From: JAHEYG01 sp040403535
GTDB lineage: Bacteria > Bacteroidota > Bacteroidia > B-17B0 > Aurantibacillaceae
DNA length: 64,000 nt
NCBI GenBank assembly: GCA_040403535.1
Contig: JBBAKL010000011.1
Span: forward strand, 1-64,000
Reading direction: 5' to 3'
The notes beneath the pieces are model-generated. The model was not told the DNA's origin, searched no databases, and saw only the letters and a list, made by a program, of their open reading frames with translations. The first letter of the stretch is position 1; the number at the start of each line of letters is the position of its first letter. Made by a program: the position numbers and the translations under genes. Shown one piece after another: positions 9,246-17,532 of this stretch.

Positions 9246-10670
9246 TTATTTTAGAGTTAATAAATTAGATTCTGCTAATAAAATATTTTTTTCAATTGCG
9301 GTTAAACGAGAAAGAGTTGTGATGAGCATACAATTTCTAAATGTCCGTTCCTCCCATGTTCTTTGCGTATCCAGATATTCATCATCCGAAGTATTAAATA
9401 AACCTGAGATTTTTTCTTTAAGCACTACATTATTTTCACCGTATTTCAAGGCTACAGTTCTAAATTGTTCAATTTCTTTTTTCAAAGCGGAGGCCTTGTT
9501 ACCGGACGGATCCAATAGGACTTGGTTTCCAATATCGAAATTATCTTTCCGTATAATTAAATAGGGATTGCTTATTAAATTCGAAGCCATTGCTTCATCA
9601 ACATTTTCAATACCTTTAACAAGTTCTAAACGTAAAGCATTAATGAGTTGCCTTGTTTTTTGGGCTTGTGTTTTTACGTCATCATAATGTTTTAATTGGG
9701 AAGCGCTATCAGTTTGTAATTGATTTTCTAAGCGTTGGTTTTTCTTTTCAAAATAACTTACGATTTGCTTATTATCTATGGTGTCGCCAGCAAACCGTTC
9801 AAGTACCGGTCCCTGTACATTCATTGCCAGTAAAAAAGTTAATGCTACAGTATACATGGTAAGGGTGATAACAAAAACAAATTTTCCGGGATTCATTTGG
9901 TTTGCTTTTATTTGTTTGTTGGTATACATTGGTATAAAAATTCCTACCAAAAGAAAGGAGCCAACAATTAATAAGGGTCCTGCGCCCGGCCAATGCATTA
10001 CTTTGAACAAGGTAGCTAGTTCAAATAAAATCATCGCAATTGCACCTAATACATAAATACCTTTTTCGCCTGGAGTATTGTTTTCGCGAAGCTTTGAAAA
10101 CAACAGTAAAGGAATAAATGCTCCAAGTAAAATGGTCCAGCCAATTAAAAGTAACATGGAAGCTCCCGGCCAATGCATCACTTTAAATAATATTCCAAGC
10201 ATAAAACTTGTGCCTCCTAAAAACGCAGTTAAGTTTACACCAAGCCCACGTTTGGAAGAGTTGTAATTAAAGTAAAGAGCAGAAGGAAAGAAAATAAAAC
10301 ATAGGATAAAGAAGCCTAGCAGTAAAGAAATTGCAGCGCCGGGCCAATGAAAGATTTTTAGTACGGTACCAATTGCAATTAATGCAAGAGAGATATTCCC
10401 GCTTAATATCATCGCTTTTTTCATAGTGTAATAGTTTTTATAGGTTAGTAATAAGATGGTCTCTTCTTCTATCTCCCAAAGTTCTTTTTTACAGAACTTC
10501 GGGATTGTTTGTTTGTAGAAGCCCTCAAAGTCTCCATCCGGACTGAGGTTTTGTTCAATGATGCAACAAATATGATCGAGGAGGTTTAACTGCAGGTCCT
10601 CCATCTCAATGCCACGACGTCTGATGTCATCGAGAATGTAATCTATTTGTTTATCACTGATGTTATACAT
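9246..10670 (-). CDS. GldL/GldM-like fusion membrane protein with N-terminal cytoplasmic domain (three hairpins)
   Basis: 474 residues. Residues 1-80 are a helical cytoplasmic domain (DYILDDIRRRGIEM, LLDHICCIIEQ), like the prefix domains often found on membrane partners of PadR regulators. Three GldL-type hairpins follow, with loops LKIFHWPGA (104-112) and FKVMHWPGA (162-170, 222-230), spaced 58 and 60 residues. A seventh helix ends in LAMNVQGPVL (281-290), as in GldM, and leads into a periplasmic helical domain with LKKEIEQFR and WEERTF near 439. The start codon abuts the padR stop (TAAATG), so translation is coupled. The role is not known: a PadR-controlled sensor or scaffold derived from T9SS motor parts is my inference. 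Confidence 0.7.
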   Translation of the reverse strand: MYNISDKQIDYILDDIRRRGIEMEDLQLNLLDHICCIIEQNLSPDGDFEGFYKQTIPKFCKKELWEIEEETILLLTYKNYYTMKKAMILSGNISLALIAIGTVLKIFHWPGAAISLLLGFFILCFIFFPSALYFNYNSSKRGLGVNLTAFLGGTSFMLGILFKVMHWPGASMLLLIGWTILLGAFIPLLLFSKLRENNTPGEKGIYVLGAIAMILFELATLFKVMHWPGAGPLLIVGSFLLVGIFIPMYTNKQIKANQMNPGKFVFVITLTMYTVALTFLLAMNVQGPVLERFAGDTIDNKQIVSYFEKKNQRLENQLQTDSASQLKHYDDVKTQAQKTRQLINALRLELVKGIENVDEAMASNLISNPYLIIRKDNFDIGNQVLLDPSGNKASALKKEIEQFRTVALKYGENNVVLKEKISGLFNTSDDEYLDTQRTWEERTFRNCMLITTLSRLTAIEKNILLAESNLLTLK

Positions 10671-11009
10671 TTAAGCTTGCTTTGTTTTTATATCAAGCAA
10701 AAATTTCATGGTATTCATAAAGTCGGCAAACTCGCTTACTTTTTCTTTCGAAAGTTTTTTGCCATCCGGACTTAACGAATAATATTTTCTAACGCGCTTA
10801 CCAATGTATTCGATTTCGGTGATTAAAATACCTTCCGCTTCCAGAGCGTGAAGAGTAGGGTAAAGCGCCCCTTCTGTTATTTGAATTTTATCACCGGTCA
10901 TTTCTTTTACCATTTGCGTAATTTCATAACCATACATTTTCTTATGCTCAGCCAATAGTTTTAATACTATGGTTTTTAAAGTGCCTTTTATTAATTCGGA
11001 TGAATACAT
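10671..11009 (-). CDS. PadR-family transcriptional regulator
   Basis: 112 residues with the PadR winged helix: ELIKGTLKTIVLKLL, YGYEITQMV, and the recognition/wing segment ITEGALYPTLHALEAEG followed by RKYYSLSPDGKK. The C-terminal helix is short (PadR-s2 type), suited to dimerisation. PadR proteins usually repress their own operon and release DNA on binding a small ligand. Here it leads a three-gene operon with two GldL/GldM-like membrane proteins, a common arrangement for PadR with a membrane partner. Ligand unknown. Confidence 0.93.
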   Translation of the reverse strand: MYSSELIKGTLKTIVLKLLAEHKKMYGYEITQMVKEMTGDKIQITEGALYPTLHALEAEGILITEIEYIGKRVRKYYSLSPDGKKLSKEKVSEFADFMNTMKFLLDIKTKQA

Positions 11010-11037
11010 ATCTGCTATTATAATGTTTTACTTAAGA

Positions 11038-11045
11038 CAAAGATA
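11038..11045 (-). promoter_or_regulatory. Predicted -7 box of the padR operon
   Basis: TATCTTTG on the minus strand fits TAnnTTTG and lies 28 bp upstream of the padR start codon. A TTTG lies about 24 bp further upstream, slightly outside the usual spacing. The region between box and start is A/T-rich and is a likely site of autorepression. Confidence 0.45.
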
Positions 11046-11133
11046 CATCTAAGTCCAATACATAAGAAACAAATGTATAAGAAAATGATGTAATTTGTTG
11101 ATACTTAAGAAGAAAAAATTTAGAAGGGGGCAG

Positions 11134-11709
11134 TTATTTCTTGTAAAGATTCATTTCGTCAATGTATTTCCAGGCTTTATCAGGCAGGAAATAACGGATG
11201 TCTTTTTTCTTTTTGATGGCGTCTCTGATAAAAGTAGAAGAGATTTCAATAAATGGTGCTTGCGTCATTACCACATTGGGATGAATTTCCAAATCTGTTT
11301 TTGCAGAACCCGGTCGAGGATATATATACAACTTATAGTTCTTTAAAATTTCCTCGTAGTTTTTCCATTTGTGGAAATTCTCCAGATTATCCTGACCAAT
11401 AATTAAACTGAATTTATGCTTAGGATATTTTTCTTTTAAATGAACCAATGTGTTAATCGTGTAGGAAGGCTGAGGTAAATCAAATTCAATGGTACTGCTT
11501 TTAAAACGTTCATCGTCTTCAATGGCTACATTTACCATATACAAACGCTGATTCTGATTCAGCAAACTTGCTTTTTGCTTTAAGGGATTATGAGGTGAAA
11601 TAACAAACCATACCTGATCCATATCGGTAAACTCTGCCATGTAATTGGCAAGCGCCATATGGCCGATGTGAATGGGGTTAAATGATCCGAAAAATAATCC
11701 TATGTGCAT
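11134..11709 (-). CDS. nadD: Nicotinate-nucleotide adenylyltransferase
   Basis: Makes nicotinate adenine dinucleotide from nicotinate mononucleotide and ATP in NAD synthesis; cytosolic. 191 residues, normal for NadD. The nucleotidyltransferase signature GSFNPIHIGH is at residues 8-17, and the second signature ISSTFIR lies near 165, as in the bacterial NadD family. The start codon places the first beta strand (MHIGLFFGSF) directly at the N-terminus. It stands apart from its neighbours behind a repeat-rich 194-bp gap on the 5' side. Confidence 0.95.
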   Translation of the reverse strand: MHIGLFFGSFNPIHIGHMALANYMAEFTDMDQVWFVISPHNPLKQKASLLNQNQRLYMVNVAIEDDERFKSSTIEFDLPQPSYTINTLVHLKEKYPKHKFSLIIGQDNLENFHKWKNYEEILKNYKLYIYPRPGSAKTDLEIHPNVVMTQAPFIEISSTFIRDAIKKKKDIRYFLPDKAWKYIDEMNLYKK

Positions 11710-11724
11710 GTTTGTTATCTGTTT

Positions 11725-11893
11725 GTCAGTTCGAGCGAAGTCGAAAACTGTTTTGTTTTAATTTTATTGTCATTCCGACCGGAGGGAGGAATCTATAAAA
11801 GATTTCTCGCTATCGCTCGAAATGACATACGCTTTTTTAAACAATCTTAAGTGCATGTTTAATTTTTTGCGCACCCTTCGACAAGCTCAGGGT
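11725..11893. repeat. Cluster of three different short intergenic palindromic repeats
   Basis: Three imperfect inverted repeats in a row between ribE and nadD. The first (11725-11750) has CAGTTCGA / TCGAAAACTG. The second (11769-11826) has GTCATTCCGA paired with TCGAAATGAC. The third (11873-11893) has ACCCT...AGGGT around TTCGACAAGCTC. Such elements are scattered between genes in many Bacteroidota and resemble REP/MITE-like sequences. The second type has a relative at 19401-19475. Confidence 0.6.
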
Positions 11894-11903
11894 CCGTGTG
11901 TTT

Positions 11904-12488
11904 TTACCTCCCTAACATTTTAGCAATGTACTTCCCAACTATATCAAATTCTAAATTCACTTTTGTGCCGCGCTCAATGGATTTAAAATTGGTATGCTCA
12001 AAGGTGTAAGGAATGATGTGCACCGAAAAACCATTGGGTTTCGAATCCACCACCGTTAAACTCACACCATTGATAGTAATACTTCCTTTTTCCACAGTAA
12101 TATGCTTAGGGTTGGCCTCGTATTCAAATATAAACTCCCAGCTGCCATTCAAATTATTGGCACTAACACACGTTGCCGTTGTGTCTACGTGTCCTTGTAC
12201 AATGTGTCCGTCAAAACGTCCGTTAGCAGGCATGCAGCGCTCCAGATTTACATAATTACCAACCGCTAAGGAGCCCAGATTGGTACGTTTCAGTGTCTCC
12301 TCAATGGCTGTTACGGTGTATTGGTTTCCATGTATTTTAACAACCGTAAGGCACACACCGTTATGCGCCACACTCTGATCAATTTTTAATTCGGAAGTGA
12401 TGGATGAAGAAAAAGTAAAATGGACATTACTTGCTTCCTTTTCAATTTTCTCCACTTTTGCCAGTGTTTCTATGATGCCTGTAAACAT
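11904..12488 (-). CDS. ribE: Riboflavin synthase alpha chain
   Basis: Dismutates two 6,7-dimethyl-8-ribityllumazine molecules to riboflavin. It is built of two tandem lumazine-binding barrels. The N-terminus is the invariant MFTGIIE. The first barrel has AHNGVCLTV and ends with RFDGHIVQGHVD. The second repeats the pattern with INGVSLTV and HIIPYTFEHTN. 194 residues, the normal length. Its start codon follows the stop of the thioredoxin-fold gene after a 1-nt gap, so it is the last gene of a leuS-tlpA-ribE operon. Confidence 0.96.
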   Translation of the reverse strand: MFTGIIETLAKVEKIEKEASNVHFTFSSSITSELKIDQSVAHNGVCLTVVKIHGNQYTVTAIEETLKRTNLGSLAVGNYVNLERCMPANGRFDGHIVQGHVDTTATCVSANNLNGSWEFIFEYEANPKHITVEKGSITINGVSLTVVDSKPNGFSVHIIPYTFEHTNFKSIERGTKVNLEFDIVGKYIAKMLGR

Positions 12489-12489
12489 T

Positions 12490-13725
12490 TTACTTTTTTA
12501 ATAAGAGTTGTTCAATTAAATGTTCTGTTTTCTCGGTATACCTTACGTATTCTTTACCGGTAGCCGGTCCGCTAAATCCGGTGTAAATGCTTTTTACCTC
12601 GTGATTACGGTCTAATATAATAGTAGTTGGAAACGCACTGATGTTATTGAAAAACGGTAAGCTCTCCGATGCTTTCGCTTTTCCGCTTAGTCCGGTTATT
12701 AATATTTCGTAATCAACGCCAAAGCGTTTCTTTAAACGTAAAACATTTTTCTTTACTTTTTCAAATTCGGCAGTGCGCTCATAAGCCAAAGCAATTATTT
12801 CTAATCCTTCGTGCTCGTACTTACGGTAAACTTTTGCCAGGTAAGCGGTTTCATCCATGCAGTTCGGACACCAGCTACCCATGATTTGAATCACTACAAC
12901 TTTTCCCTTGTATTTTTCGTCACTCAGACTGATTTTTTTATTATCCGTATTCGGAAATGTGAAATAAATTTTCTCACCCGGATTTTTAAGTTGTGTAATC
13001 GATTCCGGATCTTTTAACTTAAAGCTCTCATTACGTTTGGCTTTAAATTCTTCACTTCCGCTATTGCTGTAAAAAACTTTACCTTCCAGATTGTCGGCTT
13101 TTCCTTTAGTATTGGGCGTACTTAAGAAAAACAAAAAGGCGTGTGATCCATCAAAACACGAGAGTGACATGTTTGAATTTTGAACTGCACCTTCTAAATA
13201 ACGATAGTCGCCTGTTTCCGTTAAAAATGTTCCGGTTACTTTGTTCCCGTTTTGTTTAAATATTCCAACTGCTTTGTATTCGCCCGACGTACCTTCATTA
13301 AATGTTACTTCATATCGTCCGGTAAAATCCACTTTAGCCGCAGCACTGGTTACAAAACGCGTCTTATTATTGTAAAATGCTTCAAAAGGAATTTTATTAT
13401 TGTCTTTTTTGCTGTGGTTAATCCAGATTCCGTTGAGCGTATCGTTTTTTAAAACAGTTCTGAATTCAGTATCAAAAACAGGCATATAAAAATTAACGGA
13501 GTCGCTATAGACGGATACCTCTTCAACTTTTATTTTTTCATCCGCATTTAATACTTCAATAACCGGCAGATTGTTAACGTAAGTGACGTTAAAGTTAAAA
13601 GGCAGAATAAGGTCGTCTTTATGTTCGCCAATATGTAATACACCACGCCAAACGCCTTTTTTTAATTGCTGGGCAATTCCGCTAAGGCAGAAAACAGATA
13701 AGACTATAACTAACAACTTACCCAT
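12490..13725 (-). CDS. Secreted TlpA/ResA-type thioredoxin-fold protein
   Basis: 411 residues. A signal peptide (about 1-19, ending IAQQ) sends it to the periplasm. The middle ~220 residues are a beta-rich region (NGNKVTGTFLTETGDYRYLEG) often found before TlpA domains in this phylum. The C-terminal ~150 residues are a TlpA-like thioredoxin domain with active site W285-C-P-N-C289, an AFPTTIILDR cis-proline strand, and the expected spacing. Likely a thiol-disulfide reductase acting on exported proteins; substrate unknown. Its ATG overlaps the leuS stop by one base (TAATG), a translational-coupling arrangement. Confidence 0.88.
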   Translation of the reverse strand: MGKLLVIVLSVFCLSGIAQQLKKGVWRGVLHIGEHKDDLILPFNFNVTYVNNLPVIEVLNADEKIKVEEVSVYSDSVNFYMPVFDTEFRTVLKNDTLNGIWINHSKKDNNKIPFEAFYNNKTRFVTSAAAKVDFTGRYEVTFNEGTSGEYKAVGIFKQNGNKVTGTFLTETGDYRYLEGAVQNSNMSLSCFDGSHAFLFFLSTPNTKGKADNLEGKVFYSNSGSEEFKAKRNESFKLKDPESITQLKNPGEKIYFTFPNTDNKKISLSDEKYKGKVVVIQIMGSWCPNCMDETAYLAKVYRKYEHEGLEIIALAYERTAEFEKVKKNVLRLKKRFGVDYEILITGLSGKAKASESLPFFNNISAFPTTIILDRNHEVKSIYTGFSGPATGKEYVRYTEKTEHLIEQLLLKK

Positions 13726-16487
13726 TACATTACTATGTTTACAATTTTCTTCGGTACGATAATTACTTTTTTCGGTTGTTTTCCTTCGAGGTATTTGTGC
13801 GTTTGTTCGGCTTCCATCACTAACTTTTCAATTTCCTGTACACTTAAGTTAGCGGCCAGCTCTAAATTGAAACGCATTTTGCCATTGAACGAAATCGGAT
13901 AATTGAAATTGTCTTCTACCAAATATACTTCATTAAATTCAGGGAAAGGCGCAAAGGCAATGCTTTCTTTATGACCGAGTTGTTCCCATAGTTCTTCAGC
14001 TATATGCGGAGCGTATGGAGAAATTAAAACTAATAATGGCTCTATAACAGCGCGCTTATTGCATTTTAAATCACCTAACTCATTCACACAAATCATGAAA
14101 TTACTTACGGAGGTATTGAATGAAAAACGTTCAATATCTTCTGTGATTTTTTTAATGGTTTTGTGTAAGGTTTTTAATTCAGGTTTAGTAGGAGCATCTT
14201 CGCTTACTACAAAACTTCCGGATTGATAGAATAATCGCCACAACTTTTTCAAAAAGCCCGATACACCTGTAATTCCGTTGGTATTCCACGGTTTACTTTG
14301 TTCTAACGGCCCCAAAAACATTTCGTACAAACGTAACGTGTCAGCACCAAATTTTTCACAAATAGAATCCGGTGTAACTACATTGTACCAACGTTTACTC
14401 ATTTTTTCAACCGCGGTACCGCATATTAATTTTCCGCCCTCTAACTCAAACTCTGTGTTGGCAAAATCATCTCTCCAAATTTTTAATTTCTCGACATCTA
14501 CATTGTTATTGTCAACTATGTTCACATCAATGTGAATGGCGGTGTTTTCGTATTGGTTTTTTAGGCCAGCTGAAACTATTTTGTTTGTGCCATTAACACG
14601 GTATACCATACACGAAGTTCCCTGTATCATACCCTGATTGATCAATTTTTTGGCAGGTTCATCCACCGAAATAAATCCACGGTCAAATAAAAACTTGGTC
14701 CAGAAACGCACATACAATAAATGACCTGTTGCATGCTCGCTGCCGCCAATGTATAAATCTACATTCTGCCAGTAATCGGTTAATTTTTTATCAGCAAAAA
14801 CGCTGTTGTTATTTGCATCCATGTAACGCAAAAAGTACCAGCTGCTACCAGCCCAACCCGGCATGGTGGTATGCTCATAATCAAATTGTCCTTTGTATTT
14901 CCAGTCTTTCGCGCGCGCTAACGGCGGCTCACCATCTTCAGTCGGTAAAAATTTATCTACTTCAGGCAACACCAACGGCAATTCATTCTCCGGCATTACG
15001 TGCGGAATTCCGTCTTTATAATACACAGGAATAGGTTCGCCCCAATAACGCTGACGCCCAAATACGGCATCACGCAAACGATAATTCGTTTTGCCTTTTC
15101 CTAATCCGCGCTTTTCAATTTCTTCAATCGCTTTTTTAATGGCAACTTTGACATCTAATCCGTTTAAAAAATCTGAGTTAATGCCTTTTCCTTCTTTAGC
15201 GTCATAAGATTGTTCTTGTACATCCGGGCCTTCTACAACTTGTAAAATTGGTAAACCAAAATGTTTGGCAAAGCGATGATCGCGTTCATCGTGTCCCGGT
15301 ACAGCCATCACAGCACCTGTTCCATAACCTGCTAACACATAATCACCCACCCAAATTGGAATTTGCTTCCCTGTAAATGGATGAATCACATAAGCGCCCG
15401 TAAACACACCGCTTACTTTAGTCACATCTGCCTGACGCTCACGCTCGCTTCTGTTTTTAGCTTTGGTAACGTAGTCCACCACTGCGGCTTTTTGTTCTGA
15501 TGTAGTAATGGAATCTACATACTCGTGTTCCGGCGCTATGGTAACAAAACTCACACCATAAATTGTGTCCGGGCGCGTTGTAAATACTTCCAGGTGTAAA
15601 TCGGAATTTTCAATTTGAAATTTTAGACTGGTACCTTCACTTCTGCCTATCCAATAGCGCTGCGACTCTTTTAAACTTTCAGTCCAGTCGATGGTATCCA
15701 ATCCGTCTAATAAACGTTGTGCATATGCAGTGATGCGCATGCTCCATTGTTTCATAAGTTTTCTCTCCACAGGATGTCCGCCACGTTCGCTCACGCCATC
15801 TTTTACCTCGTCATTTGCTAAAACAGTGCCTAAAGCAGGACACCAGTTCACATATGCTTCCCCTAAATAGGTTAGGCGGTATTGCATTAATGTATCTGAT
15901 TTTTCTTTTTCGCTGTACGATTTCCATTCAGAAGCAGTAAACGCTTTTGTGTTTTCGTCGCAAGGTGCATTAATGTTGGAATTTCCGTTTTTTTCAAACT
16001 CGGCAATTAATGTATCAATGTTTTCTGCTTTATTGCTTTTGTTATTGTACCAGCTATTGAAGAGCTGAATAAAAATCCATTGCGTCCATTTGTAATAAGA
16101 CGGATCGGATGTTCTTACTTCACGGTCCCAATCAAAAGAGAAGCCTATTTTATCTAGTTGCTCTCGGTAACGGTTAATGTTCTGTTCGGTTGTAACCGCA
16201 GGATGTTGTCCGGTTTGAATCGCATATTGCTCAGCCGGCAAGCCAAAGCTATCGTATCCCATAGGGTGTAGCACATTAAATCCTTTATGGCGTTTATAAC
16301 GCGCCATAATATCGGACGCAATGTAACCAAGCGGATGCCCAACATGTAATCCCGCACCGGATGGGTAAGGGAACATATCCAATACATAATATTTCGGTTT
16401 GGAAGAACTATTATCGGCTGCAAAGGTTTTATTTGTAGCCCATTTATTCTGCCATTTTTTCTCGATGTCTTTAAAATTGTATTCCAT
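13725..16487 (-). CDS. leuS: Leucyl-tRNA synthetase
   Basis: Class Ia synthetase charging tRNA-Leu. 920 residues, slightly longer than the ~860 of E. coli and usual for Bacteroidota. The HIGH signature is HVGH at 48-51 inside MFPYPSGAGLHVGHPLGY. The CP1 editing domain follows in the middle, with TTRPDTIYG and GTGAVMAVPGHDERD. The KMSKS signature is K695-M-S-K-R699, with R for the final S. The anticodon-binding helical domain and a C-terminal tail (KVIIVPKKIVNIV) close the chain. First gene of the leuS-tlpA-ribE operon. Confidence 0.98.
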   Translation of the reverse strand: MEYNFKDIEKKWQNKWATNKTFAADNSSSKPKYYVLDMFPYPSGAGLHVGHPLGYIASDIMARYKRHKGFNVLHPMGYDSFGLPAEQYAIQTGQHPAVTTEQNINRYREQLDKIGFSFDWDREVRTSDPSYYKWTQWIFIQLFNSWYNNKSNKAENIDTLIAEFEKNGNSNINAPCDENTKAFTASEWKSYSEKEKSDTLMQYRLTYLGEAYVNWCPALGTVLANDEVKDGVSERGGHPVERKLMKQWSMRITAYAQRLLDGLDTIDWTESLKESQRYWIGRSEGTSLKFQIENSDLHLEVFTTRPDTIYGVSFVTIAPEHEYVDSITTSEQKAAVVDYVTKAKNRSERERQADVTKVSGVFTGAYVIHPFTGKQIPIWVGDYVLAGYGTGAVMAVPGHDERDHRFAKHFGLPILQVVEGPDVQEQSYDAKEGKGINSDFLNGLDVKVAIKKAIEEIEKRGLGKGKTNYRLRDAVFGRQRYWGEPIPVYYKDGIPHVMPENELPLVLPEVDKFLPTEDGEPPLARAKDWKYKGQFDYEHTTMPGWAGSSWYFLRYMDANNNSVFADKKLTDYWQNVDLYIGGSEHATGHLLYVRFWTKFLFDRGFISVDEPAKKLINQGMIQGTSCMVYRVNGTNKIVSAGLKNQYENTAIHIDVNIVDNNNVDVEKLKIWRDDFANTEFELEGGKLICGTAVEKMSKRWYNVVTPDSICEKFGADTLRLYEMFLGPLEQSKPWNTNGITGVSGFLKKLWRLFYQSGSFVVSEDAPTKPELKTLHKTIKKITEDIERFSFNTSVSNFMICVNELGDLKCNKRAVIEPLLVLISPYAPHIAEELWEQLGHKESIAFAPFPEFNEVYLVEDNFNYPISFNGKMRFNLELAANLSVQEIEKLVMEAEQTHKYLEGKQPKKVIIVPKKIVNIVM

Positions 16488-16524
16488 GTAAAAAGTTAAA
16501 AAAGTACGGTTTTTTTAGACTATA

Positions 16525-16553
16525 CAAAGATAAGATTTTAGAGGGAATATCAA
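16525..16553 (-). promoter_or_regulatory. Predicted leuS operon promoter
   Basis: The minus strand reads TTG (16553-16551), an 18-bp spacer, then TATCTTTG (16532-16525), a full match to the TTG / TAnnTTTG pattern, 37 bp upstream of the leuS start. Confidence 0.6.
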
Positions 16554-16576
16554 GGGAGAAAAATGAGGAAAAGGTC

Positions 16577-16704
16577 CTTTTTAGTCCCCCTGTTACTAGG
16601 CGACATCTCCCTTAGCAGGAGGGTTCAATTCGGTTAGGTAAATAAATATACCAAAGAGAGGCTTCTCCTCCTACAAAGGGGGAGTGCTCGTAGGGCGAGG
16701 GGTT
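16577..16704. repeat. Intergenic C/G-rich inverted repeat element
   Basis: Two arms rich in CCCCC / GGGGG. The left holds CCCCCTGTTACTAGGCGACA and CTCCCTTAGCAGGAGG; the right holds CTCCTCCTACAAAGGGGGAG and AGGGCGAGGGG. They can fold on each other or locally. It lies between two minus-strand genes and looks like a Bacteroidota intergenic repeat of the AGGGGG type. No open frame. Confidence 0.5.
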
Positions 16705-16707
16705 TAA

Positions 16708-17502
16708 CTACAAAAGTGTAAAATTATCGGCATCTAAACCAACCGGAAACACTTTTCTGAATTCAGCGAGTTTGTTATAATCAAGCGTTAAGGTTTCAAT
16801 GCTTTCTTCGTGTGCTTTGGTAGAGCTGATGATTTCGCCGCGTGGATTTATTACCATACTGTCGCCACTGTGCTCAATGTTATTTCCATCGGCTCCTATG
16901 CGATTTACACCAATTACATAACACTGGTTTTCAATAGCGCGTGCAATCAGTAATTGCTTCCATGGATAGGAACGTACCTCCGGCCAATTGGCCACATAAA
17001 GTAACACATCGTAAGCCGCGGTATACGAACCGTTATTTTTGGTGTAGGTGTTTCTGCTCCAAACGGGAAAGCGTAAATCGTAACACACCAGCGGACAAAT
17101 TTTAAATTCACCAACAGTTTTAATGATTTTATCTTGTCCGGCCGAGTAATGCTTGTCTTCGCCGGCTATTCTGAATAAATGGCGTTTATTGTAAAAACTG
17201 AATTCACCATTGGGCTCAACCCAAAATAAACGGTTAAAGAAATTTCCGTTTTCCTCAACAGCAACACTTCCTGTTATAACTGCATTTTTTTGAGCGGTTT
17301 TTTGTTTCAGCCAGGCCAGTGTAGGTCCGTTTGCCGCTTCAGCCAATTTAGAGGGGTACATGGTAAAACCGGTGGTAAACATTTCGGGTAATACAATTAA
17401 ATCGGTATTACCGGTTACTTTGTTAAGCAAACCATCAAAATGTGCGAGGTTTTTATCGCGGTCTTCCCAATAAATTGAGGTTTGAATAAGTGTTACCTGC
17501 AT
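16708..17502 (-). CDS. Nitrilase-superfamily amidohydrolase, omega-amidase-like
   Basis: 264 residues covering one carbon-nitrogen hydrolase domain. The Glu-Lys-Cys triad is visible: E40 in LPEMFTTGF, K106 in YNKRHLF, C140 in LVCYDLRFP. The motif set (LPEMFTTGF and CYDLRFPVW) is that of the YafV/Nit2 group, omega-amidases that hydrolyse alpha-ketoglutaramate or ketosuccinamate and repair by-products of transamination. Cytosolic. No operon partner; divergent from the glycosyltransferase at 17666. Confidence 0.85.
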   Translation of the reverse strand: MQVTLIQTSIYWEDRDKNLAHFDGLLNKVTGNTDLIVLPEMFTTGFTMYPSKLAEAANGPTLAWLKQKTAQKNAVITGSVAVEENGNFFNRLFWVEPNGEFSFYNKRHLFRIAGEDKHYSAGQDKIIKTVGEFKICPLVCYDLRFPVWSRNTYTKNNGSYTAAYDVLLYVANWPEVRSYPWKQLLIARAIENQCYVIGVNRIGADGNNIEHSGDSMVINPRGEIISSTKAHEESIETLTLDYNKLAEFRKVFPVGLDADNFTLL

Positions 17503-17532
17503 AAAACAAATGTAATCATTTGTATTATATTA

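Noticed and set aside
9319..10266. Plus-strand open frames across the GldL/GldM-like gene
   Set aside because: Antisense shadows of the conserved hairpin repeats; their repeated peptide (APGQCITLN) only mirrors the HWPGA loop DNA.
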